A stretch of DNA of 37,457 bases from Methylobacterium crusticola (GCF_003574465.1 NZ_QOWC01000067.1:1-37457), one strand, 5' to 3'. Positions 7,698 to 16,085 are shown, counted from the first letter of the stretch. Notes: generated by a model from the sequence alone, not told the origin. Numbers and translations: made by a program.

Positions 7698-8195
7698 GTG
7701 TCCCGCCCCATCGTCTGGGCCCTCGGAATCCTCGCGACCGCGGCCCTGTCGGCCGGCGGCGCGACCGAGCGCCTCGCCGGCCTGTTCCGGCCCCCGGCGC
7801 CCGCCCCGGCCGAGGCCGGGACCTCCCTGACGGTGAGCCTGCACCAGGACCTGCGGGGCCACTACACGGTCCATCCCCTCGTCGAGGGCCGCACCGTGCG
7901 GATGATGGTCGATACCGGCGCGACGCTCTGCGCCTTCACGCAGGAGGACGCGGAGCGGGCCGGCATCCGGGTGAGCGGGCGCGACTTCGCCCGGCCGGTC
8001 GGCACCGCCAACGGGGTCGTGCTGGCGGCCCCGGTGCGCATCGGCGAGATGCAGGTGGAGGGCATCAGCGTGCGGGGCGTGGACGCCGTGGTGCTGCCGC
8101 GCGGGCAGCTCGGCACCAGCCTGCTCGGGATGTCGTTCCTGCGGCGCCTGCGCGGCTTCGAGGTCGCCGGCGGCCGGCTCACCCTGCGGGGGTGA
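7698..8195 (+). CDS. Retropepsin-like (clan AA) aspartic protease, membrane-anchored
   Basis: 165 residues. An N-terminal hydrophobic segment (about 5-22, VWALGILATAALSAGG) suggests a signal anchor placing the domain in the periplasm. The single retropepsin-type lobe has the active-site motif MMVDTGATLCAF, the flap region ANGVVLAAPVRIGEM, and the second core motif SLLGMSFLRRL, as in TIGR02281-type bacterial proteins. Such proteins work as dimers because only one catalytic Asp is present. The start is GTG 7698 with aggagg 7 nt upstream. It sits beside but not inside the tad operons, and its substrate is unknown. Confidence 0.85.
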   Translation: MSRPIVWALGILATAALSAGGATERLAGLFRPPAPAPAEAGTSLTVSLHQDLRGHYTVHPLVEGRTVRMMVDTGATLCAFTQEDAERAGIRVSGRDFARPVGTANGVVLAAPVRIGEMQVEGISVRGVDAVVLPRGQLGTSLLGMSFLRRLRGFEVAGGRLTLRG

Positions 8196-8200
8196 GGCCG

Positions 8201-8935
8201 TCAGAACGCGGCCGTGCAGGGCGTCCCGAGGGCGGTGCCGTTCGGCAGGATGATCTCGGGGTTCGCGCTGTTGGCGATGCGGCCGTTGCGCACCGGCCAG
8301 GGGACCTGCTCGGTCATGGTCCAGTTCGCGACCTGCGCGCTGATCACCGGCTTGTACGGCATGGTGATCTCCACGAGGACGTAGCGCGCCCCCGCCGCCA
8401 TGTAGGCGCCGGGCACGGCCGGCAGCGTGGTCGAGGCGGCCGGAGTGACGATGGTGCCGGCGGCGCCGCTCGACTGGGCGCTCGAGCAGATCTTGGCCCG
8501 CCCGGTGGCGTCGTAGACGCCCACCGCCTTGATGGTGAAGGTCGCCGTCGAGGCGTCGAAGGGCGACAGCACCGCGCGCGCGGCCTTGAAGATGGCGCCG
8601 AGAGCGGTCTGCGACACGTCCCCGGACTCGCGGGACACGAGGTCGGCCATGGTCCGCGCCGCGAGCGTCACCTTGCGGACGTTGCCGATGTACTGCGAGA
8701 GCTCGGTCGACCCGAGGTAGAGCCCCAGCATGAGCGGGAGCACGAGGGCGAACTCGACGGCGGCGATGCCCCCCTCGGCCCGGGCGAAGGACCGCAGGCC
8801 GCGGCGCGGCCCCGGGCCGGGCGCACCCGCCGCCTCGCCGCGGCGGGGCGGGCCCGCCGCCTCGGGACCGGGATCGGCCTCCCCGCGCGCGGCCCCCGGG
8901 GGGGCGCCCGCGGCCCGGCGGGAACCGGCGCTCAT
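8201..8935 (-). CDS. TadG/TadE-family pilus assembly protein
   Basis: 244 residues. After a long Arg/Pro/Gly-rich N-terminal segment (1-52) comes the TadE-like motif AEGGIAAVEFALVLPLMLGL, a pseudopilin-type cleavage site and membrane helix (about 57-77). An extracytoplasmic domain follows (SQYIGNVRKVTLAARTMADL and the Ser/Thr/Ala-rich remainder), with cysteines near positions 150 and 239. Tad pseudopilins of this kind are processed by the prepilin peptidase and needed for Flp pilus assembly. The ATG at 8935 overlaps the upstream tadE stop by 4 bp, indicating translational coupling. The unusually long basic N-terminus could mean the true start lies later, but no better ribosome site is visible. 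Confidence 0.8.
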   Translation of the reverse strand: MSAGSRRAAGAPPGAARGEADPGPEAAGPPRRGEAAGAPGPGPRRGLRSFARAEGGIAAVEFALVLPLMLGLYLGSTELSQYIGNVRKVTLAARTMADLVSRESGDVSQTALGAIFKAARAVLSPFDASTATFTIKAVGVYDATGRAKICSSAQSSGAAGTIVTPAASTTLPAVPGAYMAAGARYVLVEITMPYKPVISAQVANWTMTEQVPWPVRNGRIANSANPEIILPNGTALGTPCTAAF

Positions 8936-9564
8936 TGGAACGGCTCCGTCTTGAAGGCCACCGTCGACTGGAGCACGCGCGCCCCGTTCGAGAGGATGTT
9001 CGGGTTCATGAAGCCGAAGAAGACCGGGTACTCGACCGCGGCCTGCACGATCACGATCTGGCTCGGCCCCGGGCTCTGGTAGGCGGTGCCGAAATCCGTC
9101 CGCCAGGCCTTGGTGCCGGCGTCGACCGGGCTCGGCGGCGTGAAGCTCGCGCTGTCGGCCGGAGCCAGGACGTCGACCTTGATCTTGCTGCAATCGAACA
9201 GCGTGACGCGGCCGGTGCAGATGGCGTCCTTGAACTTCTGGGTCGCCACCTGCTGCGACGTCGTCCCGGTGGGGGGCGTCGGGTCCGAGGCGCGGGCGGC
9301 CTGGAACTGCCCGGTGTAGATCTGCCGGGCCGCATCCGCGACCGCGTTGTCGAGGTTCTGGGCGGCGAAGAAGCCGAGGGCCGTCTCCATGATGGCGGCG
9401 AGCAGGATCAGGAACGGCATCGCGACCATCGCGAACTCGACCGCGGCGACGCCCTCGCGGTCGCCCGCGAGCGCGAGGGCCCGACGCCCGAGGCGTCCGG
9501 CCCGCCCGCCCGGGTCGGCGCGGTCCGCCCCGCGCGCCTGCGCCTCGCCACTGCTCCGTCGCAT
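8932..9564 (-). CDS. TadE-like pseudopilin
   Basis: 210 residues. A basic N-terminus leads to DREGVAAVEFAMVAMPFLIL (about 35-55), the TadE motif with the conserved Glu following the processing site and a membrane helix. The periplasmic part contains NLDNAVADAARQIYTGQ, typical of TadE/F proteins, and CTGRVTLFDCSK with a Cys pair. Role: minor pseudopilin of the Tad/Flp pilus, matured by the CpaA-type peptidase. The next gene starts inside its stop (ATGA). ATG 9564 was chosen; an in-frame GTG at 9570 would add two residues. Confidence 0.85.
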   Translation of the reverse strand: MRRSSGEAQARGADRADPGGRAGRLGRRALALAGDREGVAAVEFAMVAMPFLILLAAIMETALGFFAAQNLDNAVADAARQIYTGQFQAARASDPTPPTGTTSQQVATQKFKDAICTGRVTLFDCSKIKVDVLAPADSASFTPPSPVDAGTKAWRTDFGTAYQSPGPSQIVIVQAAVEYPVFFGFMNPNILSNGARVLQSTVAFKTEPFQ

Positions 9565-9712
9565 CGTCACCCGCCGCGAGCCCCGCCCACTTCGCGGCCG
9601 CGAGTGTTAGGCCGAAACACTTGCCGAACCCTTGCGCCGTTCGCGCAGCGGGCGGGGCTCGGGGGGCGCCCCCGAGCCCCTTCCGGGACCGGGGGCGCGC
9701 CCGGCGACGAAG

Positions 9713-10192
9713 CTATTGCCCGGTCGCCATGGAGTTGCGCTGGCCGGCCTGCCCGCTGACCTCGGAGAAGTATTTCGGGGCGTCGCCGAGCTGCACGGCC
9801 GGCTGGCAGGCGGGGGTGCACGAGTAGGATTCGCGCTCGAGGCCGCGCTGCACCGTGACGACGGAGGGGCTGCCGGCCTGCACGCTGATGAAGGATTCCG
9901 CCAGCATCGCCCCGGACGGGTCGAGGGCGATCAGGTTGGTGCTGCCGAAGCTCTTGCCGGTCAGGATGACGATGCCGTTCCGCTGGAGCGAGACGTCCGC
10001 GATGATCGGGTTGCCGACCACCACCGTGGCGGTCCGCTCCGGCAGGCGGATCACCTTCGCGTTGTCGACCGAGACCGTCACGGTCCCGGCGTCGCTCTCC
10101 CGCGCCGTGGCGGCGCCGGTCGAGGCCAGGACGGACAGGGCCAGGGCGGCGGCCCGCAGGGCGGCGCGGGGGCGGCGGGACGGCGGGCGCAT
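9713..10192 (-). CDS. Stand-alone secretin N-domain (pilus assembly N-terminal domain) protein
   Basis: 159 residues with a signal peptide (AALRAAALALSVLASTGAATA, cleaved near 30). One domain follows: VTVSVDNAKVIRLPERTATVVVGNPIIADVSLQRNGIVILTGKSFGSTNLIALDPSG. This matches the N-terminal domain of CpaC-type secretins (compare SLVIDLPRDAKEVFVANPKVANAVV in the cpaC product here), but there is no secretin channel domain. The C-terminal 55 residues carry a CTPAC pair and end in NSMATGQ. It is divergent from flp, so it probably shares the regulatory region with the pilin. A periplasmic partner of the secretin is the likely role (inference). Confidence 0.8.
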   Translation of the reverse strand: MRPPSRRPRAALRAAALALSVLASTGAATARESDAGTVTVSVDNAKVIRLPERTATVVVGNPIIADVSLQRNGIVILTGKSFGSTNLIALDPSGAMLAESFISVQAGSPSVVTVQRGLERESYSCTPACQPAVQLGDAPKYFSEVSGQAGQRNSMATGQ

Positions 10193-10382
10193 CGGATCGG
10201 TCTCGCGGGCTTCGGCTCGGCCTCCAATGAAGCTCGGGACGGTTGAGGAATCGCTAAGTCGCCCGGGGTGATCGGCGCCGGGTTTCCGCCCCGGGAGGGC
10301 CCGGCACCGGCATTGCCGGTCCGTGCCGTCCCGACCCGACGCGCGCGGTCTCGACATTTGGCGTCAACCGCGGGACCGGGCG

Positions 10383-10390
10383 TTAACCAT
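10383..10390 (+). promoter_or_regulatory. CtrA-like half-site TTAACCAT upstream of flp
   Basis: TTAACCAT is the half-site commonly described for the alphaproteobacterial cell-cycle regulator CtrA. It lies about 155 bp before the pilin start. In Caulobacter CtrA activates pilA, so the context is suitable. Binding is inferred. Confidence 0.4.
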
Positions 10391-10431
10391 CATTTGCACT
10401 CCCGTGAGACATCGCCGGCTCGCCGATCGTT

Positions 10432-10446
10432 TTAACTCAACCTCAA
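10432..10446 (+). promoter_or_regulatory. CtrA-like box TTAA-N7-TCAA before flp
   Basis: TTAA (10432-10435), a 7-bp spacer, then TCAA (10443-10446) matches the CtrA consensus TTAA-N7-TTAA at 7 of 8 bases. A possible -10 (TACGGT) follows 12 bp later, so the box would overlap the -35 region, as in CtrA-activated promoters. Confidence 0.4.
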
Positions 10447-10537
10447 CGGGGTCCACCCTACGGTGGCGCCAGTTCCGATCGGCACCCACACGATTGTCGA
10501 CGGACGAGTCGAGGCCAATCAGTCGAGGAACAGAGTT

Positions 10538-10711
10538 ATGACGAGCATTCTGAAGCGTTTCGTGTCCGACGAGTCCGGGGCCACCGCCATCGAGTACGGC
10601 CTGCTGGCGAGCCTGATTGCCGTCGCCATCATCGGCGCCGCGACCACCCTGGGCAGCAACATCGGCACGAAGTTCAACAACATCGCCGGCAACATCGCCA
10701 CCGGCAAGTAA
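10538..10711 (+). CDS. flp: Flp/Fap-type pilin (class IVb)
   Basis: 57 residues, the major pilin subunit of the Tad pilus. The prepilin leader ends at G14. The mature protein begins ATAIEYGLLASLIAVAIIGA, containing the Flp hallmark Glu-Tyr pair at mature positions 5-6 inside the hydrophobic assembly helix. The short tail NIGTKFNNIAGNIATGK is typical. ATG 10538 is preceded by gagg about 9 nt upstream; an in-frame upstream ATG would add residues unlike a leader. It is the first gene of the rightward pilus run and is followed by a hairpin, which allows high pilin expression relative to the machinery genes. Confidence 0.95.
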   Translation: MTSILKRFVSDESGATAIEYGLLASLIAVAIIGAATTLGSNIGTKFNNIAGNIATGK

Positions 10712-10728
10712 CCCGAGGAGGCGCTGAG

Positions 10729-10753
10729 CCGGTCCCGGACGCGACCGGGCCGG
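10729..10753 (+). terminator. Hairpin after flp (terminator or attenuator)
   Basis: ccgg-t-cccgg (10729-10738) pairs with ccgggccgg (10745-10753) through a 6-nt loop, with one bulged T. It begins 17 bp after the flp stop and precedes a C/T-rich stretch. Partial termination here would keep pilin mRNA more abundant than the downstream cpa mRNA. Confidence 0.45.
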
Positions 10754-10854
10754 TTCCCCCTCTCGGGGCTCCCCGCGCGCTGCGGCGGCGCGGTGGCCCG
10801 AGACCCGCGCCGGTCCCCCGACCGGTGCGCGTCCTGCCTGGAAGCGCGCGCTCA

Positions 10855-11361
10855 ATGGCCACCCTCGCCCTCCTCGTCGTGTTCCCTTTCCTGATGGCCT
10901 ACGCGGCCGCGAGCGACCTCCTGACGATGACGATCCCGAACCGGCTCTGCGCCGCCCTGGTGGTGACGTTCGCGGGGCTCGCGGCCGGCAGCGGCCTCGG
11001 CTGGCCGGAGGTGGCGAGCCATCTCGGGGCCGGGGGTGTGACCCTGCTCGCGACCTTCGCGCTGTTCGCGTTCGGCCTCATCGGCGGCGGGGACGCCAAG
11101 CTCGCCGCCGCGACCGCCCTCTGGCTCGGTTTCGACCACCTCGCCGACTACCTGCTCGTCGCCTCCGCGGCGGGGGGCGTCCTGACGCTAGGCCTCCTGC
11201 GGCTGCGCACCCACCCCCTGCCGGGCTTCGCCTCGGCCTGGCCGTGGGCGCTCCACCTCCACGACCGCCGCACCGGCGTTCCCTACGGGATCGCCCTCGC
11301 GGCCGCCGCCCTCGTGGTCTGCCCGGCCGCCTCACTGTGGCGGCTCGCCCTGCCGGCCTGA
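10855..11361 (+). CDS. cpaA: Prepilin peptidase CpaA/TadV (A24 family)
   Basis: 168 residues, a polytopic inner-membrane aspartic peptidase that removes leader peptides from Flp and the TadE/G pseudopilins. The two catalytic Asp motifs are present: AASDLLTMTIPNR (D21) and GLIGGGDAKL (D80). It is short and lacks the N-terminal methyltransferase domain of PilD, as expected for the TadV subgroup. Several hydrophobic helices are visible (about 3-20, 33-48, 62-78, 98-115, 138-160). ATG 10855 was chosen; an in-frame GTG 30 bp upstream lacks a better ribosome site. Confidence 0.92.
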   Translation: MATLALLVVFPFLMAYAAASDLLTMTIPNRLCAALVVTFAGLAAGSGLGWPEVASHLGAGGVTLLATFALFAFGLIGGGDAKLAAATALWLGFDHLADYLLVASAAGGVLTLGLLRLRTHPLPGFASAWPWALHLHDRRTGVPYGIALAAAALVVCPAASLWRLALPA

Positions 11362-11426
11362 CGGCGCCGCTGGCGCCAGGGTCCCCGGGGGCCCGGCCCC
11401 GGGGACGCCGGGTGATCGACGATTGG

Positions 11427-11441
11427 TTAACCCTAATTTGA
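11427..11441 (+). promoter_or_regulatory. CtrA-like box TTAA-N7-TTGA upstream of cpaB
   Basis: TTAA (11427-11430), spacer ccctaat, TTGA (11438-11441) matches TTAA-N7-TTAA at 7 of 8 bases. It lies 70 bp before the cpaB start in a 149-bp spacer, which suggests an internal promoter so that cpaB onward is not solely dependent on read-through from flp. Confidence 0.4.
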
Positions 11442-11510
11442 GGAATGCCTGCTGAGTTCGGACCACGGGCGGCGTGAGGCCGTTCGTCTCGGTCCCCGGT
11501 TCCGGCATCC

Positions 11511-12317
11511 ATGAAATCGTCGCGTCTCCTCCTCATCGGCGTCGCCGTCGTCTCGGGCACGGCGGCCTTCTACCTGATGAGCGGCCGCGAGCCGCCTCCG
11601 GCGCCCGTGGTCCAGCAGGCGGCCCCGCCGCCGCCCGCCGACACCGTCGACGTGCTGGTGGCCGCCGCCGAGCTCCCGCTCGGGCAGACGCTGAAGCCGG
11701 CCGACCTGCGCTGGCAGCCCTGGCCCAAGGGCGCGGCGGGGGACGGCTTCCTCCAGCGCAGCGCCGTCCCGACCGCCCTCGAGGACACGACCGGCTCCAT
11801 CGTCCGCAGCCCGTTCCTGGCCGGCGAGCCGATGCGGCGCGAGAAGCTCATCAAGGCGAACGGCAGCGGCTTCCTGTCGGCGATCCTGCCCTCGGGCATG
11901 CGCGCCGTGGCGATCTCCATCGATGCGCGGGGCAGCAACACCGCCGGCGGGTTCATCCTGCCGAACGACCGGGTCGACGTCCTGCGCACCTACCGCGACG
12001 AGGAGGCCTCGCGCACCGGCAATTCCGACGTGCAGCTCTCCGAGACGCTGCTCACCAACATCCGCGTCCTGGCGGTGGGCCAGACCGTGCAGGAGCGCAA
12101 CGGGGAGCGCGTCGTCACGGGCGACACCGCGACCCTCGAACTCACCCCGGCCCAGACCGAGGTGATCACCCTCGCCCAGAAGGTCGGCCAGCTCTCGCTC
12201 GCCCTGCGCAGCCTCGCCGACGCGTCCCAGGCCGCGCCGGACCCGGTCGACCGCAAGGCCGAGGCCGGCCTCACCGTGGTGCGCTACGGCGTCTCCAAGC
12301 AGATGCCGCGCCGGTGA
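11511..12317 (+). CDS. cpaB: Flp pilus assembly protein CpaB/RcpC
   Basis: 268 residues. One N-terminal membrane segment (SRLLLIGVAVVSGTAAFYLM) is followed by a Pro-rich stretch and a SAF-type domain starting VDVLVAAAELPLGQTLKPADLRW. After this comes the RcpC segment SAILPSGMRAVAISIDARGSNTAGGFILPNDRVDVL, typical of the family. CpaB sits in the periplasm and is thought to support or gate the secretin. The stop TGA overlaps a GTG in the cpaC frame. ATG 11511 gives a normal membrane anchor. Confidence 0.93.
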   Translation: MKSSRLLLIGVAVVSGTAAFYLMSGREPPPAPVVQQAAPPPPADTVDVLVAAAELPLGQTLKPADLRWQPWPKGAAGDGFLQRSAVPTALEDTTGSIVRSPFLAGEPMRREKLIKANGSGFLSAILPSGMRAVAISIDARGSNTAGGFILPNDRVDVLRTYRDEEASRTGNSDVQLSETLLTNIRVLAVGQTVQERNGERVVTGDTATLELTPAQTEVITLAQKVGQLSLALRSLADASQAAPDPVDRKAEAGLTVVRYGVSKQMPRR

Positions 12318-12361
12318 GCGGCCCGATGGATCCCTGCGCCCCGCGCCACGAGAGCCGCCCG

Positions 12362-13912
12362 ATGCCGATCCCCGACCCGCTTTCCCGGGCCCTCGCGCGC
12401 ACCGCGCTGGCGGCGGGCGTGCTGGCGGCCTGCCTCCTGCCGCCGCCGGCCACCGCGCAGGGGGCGGGCGTGCCCGGCCTCACCCGGAGCGGCATCAGCC
12501 CGGCCCCGGTGGTCGCGGTGGGCCCCAACGAGGCCGAGGTGTCCCGGCGGGTCGACCTGACCATGGGGCGGTCCCTGGTGATCGACCTGCCGCGGGACGC
12601 CAAGGAGGTCTTCGTCGCGAACCCCAAGGTCGCCAACGCCGTCGTGCGCTCGACCCGCAAGGTCTTCATCATCGGCGTCGAGAACGGCGCCACCTCGATC
12701 TTCGTGATGGACGCCGACGGGCGCCAGATCGCCGCCCTCGACGTCACGGTCGGCCGCGACCTCAACGTGCTGCGCCAGACCCTCAACGGCAGCATCCCGG
12801 GCGGGCGCTTCGACGTGCGTCCGGCGGGCGACTCGGTGCTGCTCACCGGCTCGGTGAACTCCGCCGGGGAGGCTCAGCAGGCCGTCGACATCGCCAACGC
12901 CTTCGTGGGCATCGGCGGCGGGGGCGGCGCCAGGGGCGCGGTCATCAACAACCTCACGATCCGGGGCAAGGACCAGGTGATGCTGCGCGTCACCGTGGTC
13001 GAAGTCTCCCGGCAGGTGCTGAAGCAGTTCGGCATCAACACCAGCGCGAGCTGGAGCCCCCTCAATCCCCTCAACGTCGCCAACGGCGGCCCGCGCCCCT
13101 CCGACTTCGTCAACGAGACGCCGTTCCCGCTCTCCGGACAATCCTTCCCCGAAGGCAACCGGCTCCAGGCCTCCGTGCGGGCGGGCGGGTTCTCGCTCCA
13201 GGCGACGCTGCGGGCCTTCGAGCAGGCCGGCGTCTCCCGGGTGCTGGCCGAGCCCACCCTCACGGCGATCTCGGGCGAGTCGGCGAACTTCACGGCCGGC
13301 GGCGAGATCCCGGTCCCGACGAGCCAGAGCTGCACCGCCTTGGTGGGCAGCGGGGCGGGCGCCTCCTCGAACTGCGCCGTCGGCATCGAGTTCAAGCCCT
13401 ACGGCGTCGCCCTGAACTTCACCCCGGTGGTGCAGTCGGAGAACCGCATCTCGATCCGGGTCGGCACGAACGTCACGGAGCTCGATCCCCAGAACGCGAT
13501 CCTGGTCTCGAACGGCAACACCAACATCTCGGTGCCGGCCCTGACGGTGCGCAAGTCCGAGACCACGGTCGAGCTGCCCTCGGGCGGCACGATGATGACG
13601 GCCGGCCTGATCCAGCAGCGCACGCGCCAGGCCATCAACGGCCTGCCGGGCCTCCTCAACCTGCCGATCCTCGGCGCCCTGTTCCGGTCCCGCGACTACC
13701 AGCGCCAGGAGACGGAGCTGATGATCATGGTCACGCCCTTCATCGCCAAGCCGATGGACCCGGGCCAGGTCAGGAAGCCGGACGACGGCTTCACGGACGC
13801 CACCGACGGCCAGTCGGTGCTGCTCGGCCGCTTCAACCGCCTCTACGGCGTGGTCGGGGCCGCCCCGCTCGGGCCGACCTACCGCGGCCGGGTCGGCTTC
13901 ATCACGGATTAA
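12362..13912 (+). CDS. cpaC: Tad secretin CpaC/RcpA
   Basis: 516 residues, the outer-membrane channel for the Flp pilus. A signal peptide (about 1-34, ending PPPATAQG) is followed by the pilus N-terminal domain (SLVIDLPRDAKEVFVANPKVANA), a BON-like segment (FDVRPAGDSVLLTGSVNSAGEA), and the secretin domain. That domain runs from VMLRVTVVEVSRQVLKQFGI to GLPGLLNLPILGALFRSRDYQ with ETELMIMVTPFI. The tail ends GRVGFITD. ATG 12362 (MPIPDP) gives the best signal peptide. In-frame alternatives are ATG 12326 and GTG 12314, the latter overlapping the cpaB stop. Cys 339 and Cys 351 flank a Gly/Ser-rich loop. Confidence 0.93.
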   Translation: MPIPDPLSRALARTALAAGVLAACLLPPPATAQGAGVPGLTRSGISPAPVVAVGPNEAEVSRRVDLTMGRSLVIDLPRDAKEVFVANPKVANAVVRSTRKVFIIGVENGATSIFVMDADGRQIAALDVTVGRDLNVLRQTLNGSIPGGRFDVRPAGDSVLLTGSVNSAGEAQQAVDIANAFVGIGGGGGARGAVINNLTIRGKDQVMLRVTVVEVSRQVLKQFGINTSASWSPLNPLNVANGGPRPSDFVNETPFPLSGQSFPEGNRLQASVRAGGFSLQATLRAFEQAGVSRVLAEPTLTAISGESANFTAGGEIPVPTSQSCTALVGSGAGASSNCAVGIEFKPYGVALNFTPVVQSENRISIRVGTNVTELDPQNAILVSNGNTNISVPALTVRKSETTVELPSGGTMMTAGLIQQRTRQAINGLPGLLNLPILGALFRSRDYQRQETELMIMVTPFIAKPMDPGQVRKPDDGFTDATDGQSVLLGRFNRLYGVVGAAPLGPTYRGRVGFITD

Positions 13913-13932
13913 GACGGACCCCGAGACGCGCC

Positions 13933-14661
13933 ATGATCCGCTCCGCCCGCCTCCTCGCCTCCCGCCTGCCGCTCCTGTGCGCCGCCGCGGCCCTCGGTGC
14001 CTGCGCCGCCGACCGGGCCCTCACCACGGGCTCGACCTACCCGATGACCGTGCCGGAGCGCCACCCGATCGTGCTCTCGGACAGCCCGCGCAGCCTCGAC
14101 GTCTTCGTCACCGGCGTCGGCCACCTCGACCCGCGCCAGGCCGAGGACGTCGACGCCTTCCTGGTCGAGTACCGCCGCTACGGCCGCGGCACCCTCGCGC
14201 TCGAGGTGCCGCGCGGCTCGCAGGTGCCCGGGCCGGCGGTGCAGCGCACCCTCGCGCTCGTCCGGGCGCAGGCCGCCTCCCGGGGGGTGACGCCCCGGGA
14301 GATCGTGCTCGCCCCCTACCCGGTCGCCAACGTGGCGGTGAGCGCGCCGGTGCGCCTGAGCTTCCAGCGCATGCAGGCCAAGGTCGCGGGCGCCTGCGGG
14401 CTGTGGCCCCAGGACCTCGGCGTGACGGGCGCGGGCTTCAACGCCCGCAACGAGCCGTACTGGAACCTCGGCTGCGCGACGCAGTCCAACGTCGCGAGCC
14501 AGATCGCCGACCCGGTCGACCTCGTGCGGGCCCGCCAGGAGGGCCGGATCGACACGGTCATCCGGACGCAGGACCTCCAGGACCTCCGGACCGGAAAGGA
14601 TCCGTCAACCACTTGGAAGCAGGATGGGCGCGCGAGCGTGAAGTCGCAGGTGACCCAGTGA
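13933..14661 (+). CDS. cpaD: Pilus assembly lipoprotein CpaD
   Basis: 242 residues. The lipobox ALGAC ends at C24 after a hydrophobic leader, so the mature protein is an outer- or periplasm-facing lipoprotein. The family signature YWNLGCATQSNVASQIADPVDL is present near residues 176-197, preceded by GACGLWPQDLGVTG. CpaD accompanies the CpaC secretin in Tad systems. It begins 20 bp after cpaC and is followed within 88 bp by cpaE. Confidence 0.92.
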   Translation: MIRSARLLASRLPLLCAAAALGACAADRALTTGSTYPMTVPERHPIVLSDSPRSLDVFVTGVGHLDPRQAEDVDAFLVEYRRYGRGTLALEVPRGSQVPGPAVQRTLALVRAQAASRGVTPREIVLAPYPVANVAVSAPVRLSFQRMQAKVAGACGLWPQDLGVTGAGFNARNEPYWNLGCATQSNVASQIADPVDLVRARQEGRIDTVIRTQDLQDLRTGKDPSTTWKQDGRASVKSQVTQ

Positions 14662-14748
14662 TGCGGACGCGCCGGACGGGCACCGTCGCCGGGGCCGTCC
14701 TCGGCCCGGCGGCAGCGCTCCCCGGAACCGCGAGGGCGAAGGCGCGCC

Positions 14749-15993
14749 ATGTCTGAGACGACCGAGACCGCCGGCCGGGTGATCGCGCCGGTCCCGCGCA
14801 TCACCATCCAGGCGTTCTGCGAGACGCCCGACGTCGCGGCCGTGATCGAGGACGCGGCCGGCGACCGGCGCATGCAGAAGGCGCACCTGAAGGTGCAGAT
14901 GGGCGGGGCGCCCGCCGCCGTCGAGGCCTACCGCAACGCCCCGACCCCGAACGTGATCATGATCGAGATGAGCGGCGGCAAGGTCAGCCCGCTGAGCTAC
15001 CTCGACAGCCTGGCGGAGGTCTGCGACGCGGGCACCAAGGTGATCGTGATCGGGCACGTCAACGACGTGCTGCTCTACCGCGAGTTCATCCGCCGGGGCA
15101 TCAGCGAGTACCTGATCGCCCCGATCGATCCCGTGGCCACGATCGCGGCGATCTCCGACCTGTTCAGCGAGCCCGGGGCCGAGCCCCTCGGGCGCACGAT
15201 CGCGGTGGTGGGCGCCAAGGGCGGCACCGGGGCCTCGACGCTCGCCCACAACATCGCCTGGTCGATCGCCCGCGACTGCGGCACCGCGACGGTGATCGCG
15301 GACCTCGACGTCGCCTTCGGGACCGCCGGGCTGAACTTCAACCAGGACCCGCCGCAGGGCGTGGCCGAGGCGGTGTTCGCCCCCGAGCGCATCGACGCCA
15401 ACTTCGTCGACCGCCTGCTCTCGAAGTGCACCGACAACCTGAGCCTGCTCGCGGCCCCCGCCACCCTGGACCGCCCGACGGACTTCGCCGAGGGGGCCTT
15501 CGACGGGGTGATCGACATCCTGCGGGCGACCGTGCCGTGCATCGTGCTCGACGTGCCCCACGCCTGGCCGGCCTGGTGCCGGCGCATGCTGATCGGCGCC
15601 GACGAGATCGTCGTGGTGGCGGCGCCGGAGCTCGCCTCCCTGCGCAACGCCCGCAACCTGTTCGACCTGCTGCGCCAGTCGCGCCCCAACGACCGCATGC
15701 CGCGCCTCGTGCTCAACCAGGTCGGGATGGGCAAGCGCCCCGAGATCGCGGTGGCGGAGTTCGCCAAGGCGCTCGACGCGCCCGTGGCGGCGGTGGTGCC
15801 GTTCGATCCCGCCCTGTTCGGCACGGCCGCCAACAACGGCCAGATGCTGGCCGAGGTGCAGCCCGGCAGCAAGGTCACGGAGATCCTCGGCGACCTCGCG
15901 GGCGCCCTCGCGGGGCGGGCCGAGCCGCGGCGCAGCCGCGCCAGCCTGCTGGTGCCGATCCTCGCCCGGCTCGGCCGCCGCAAGGCGTCCTGA
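14749..15993 (+). CDS. cpaE: Pilus localisation ATPase CpaE/TadZ
   Basis: 414 residues. The N-terminal receiver-like domain (about 18-140, with VIMIEMSGG and KVIVIGHVNDVLLYREFIRRGISEYL) is followed by a MinD/ParA-type domain from about 150. Its P-loop is GAKGGTGAST (155-164): the signature first Lys (K157) is kept, but Ala 162 replaces the usual second Lys. Switch-like elements VIADLDVAFG and LVLNQVGMGKRPEI follow. CpaE/TadZ positions the Tad machine at the pole. The C-terminus is basic (RRSRASLL..GRRKAS). Confidence 0.92.
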   Translation: MSETTETAGRVIAPVPRITIQAFCETPDVAAVIEDAAGDRRMQKAHLKVQMGGAPAAVEAYRNAPTPNVIMIEMSGGKVSPLSYLDSLAEVCDAGTKVIVIGHVNDVLLYREFIRRGISEYLIAPIDPVATIAAISDLFSEPGAEPLGRTIAVVGAKGGTGASTLAHNIAWSIARDCGTATVIADLDVAFGTAGLNFNQDPPQGVAEAVFAPERIDANFVDRLLSKCTDNLSLLAAPATLDRPTDFAEGAFDGVIDILRATVPCIVLDVPHAWPAWCRRMLIGADEIVVVAAPELASLRNARNLFDLLRQSRPNDRMPRLVLNQVGMGKRPEIAVAEFAKALDAPVAAVVPFDPALFGTAANNGQMLAEVQPGSKVTEILGDLAGALAGRAEPRRSRASLLVPILARLGRRKAS

Positions 15994-16085
15994 GCCGGGG
16001 ACGCCGAGACGCAAGACTTGCCCGGAGGCCGACCCCGCGACGGGCCCGCTAACCCTCCCCGTTCCCCAGGAAGGCCGCAGATCCC

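Larger units (their letters stand above)
10193..10537. other. 345-bp divergent regulatory region between the secretin N-domain gene and flp
   Basis: This gap has no gene. It is AT-richer than its surroundings and contains a TTAACCAT half-site, a TTAA-N7-TCAA box, a small inverted repeat (ccacc/ggtgg, 10453-10466) over a possible -10 (TACGGT, 10459-10464), and the flp ribosome site gagg (10525-10528). Confidence 0.6.

Noticed and set aside
14661..14756. 31-codon open frame linking cpaD to cpaE, start overlapping the cpaD stop
   Set aside because: Short, overlaps the cpaE start, and has no ribosome site or known counterpart; could be a coupling peptide but unsupported.
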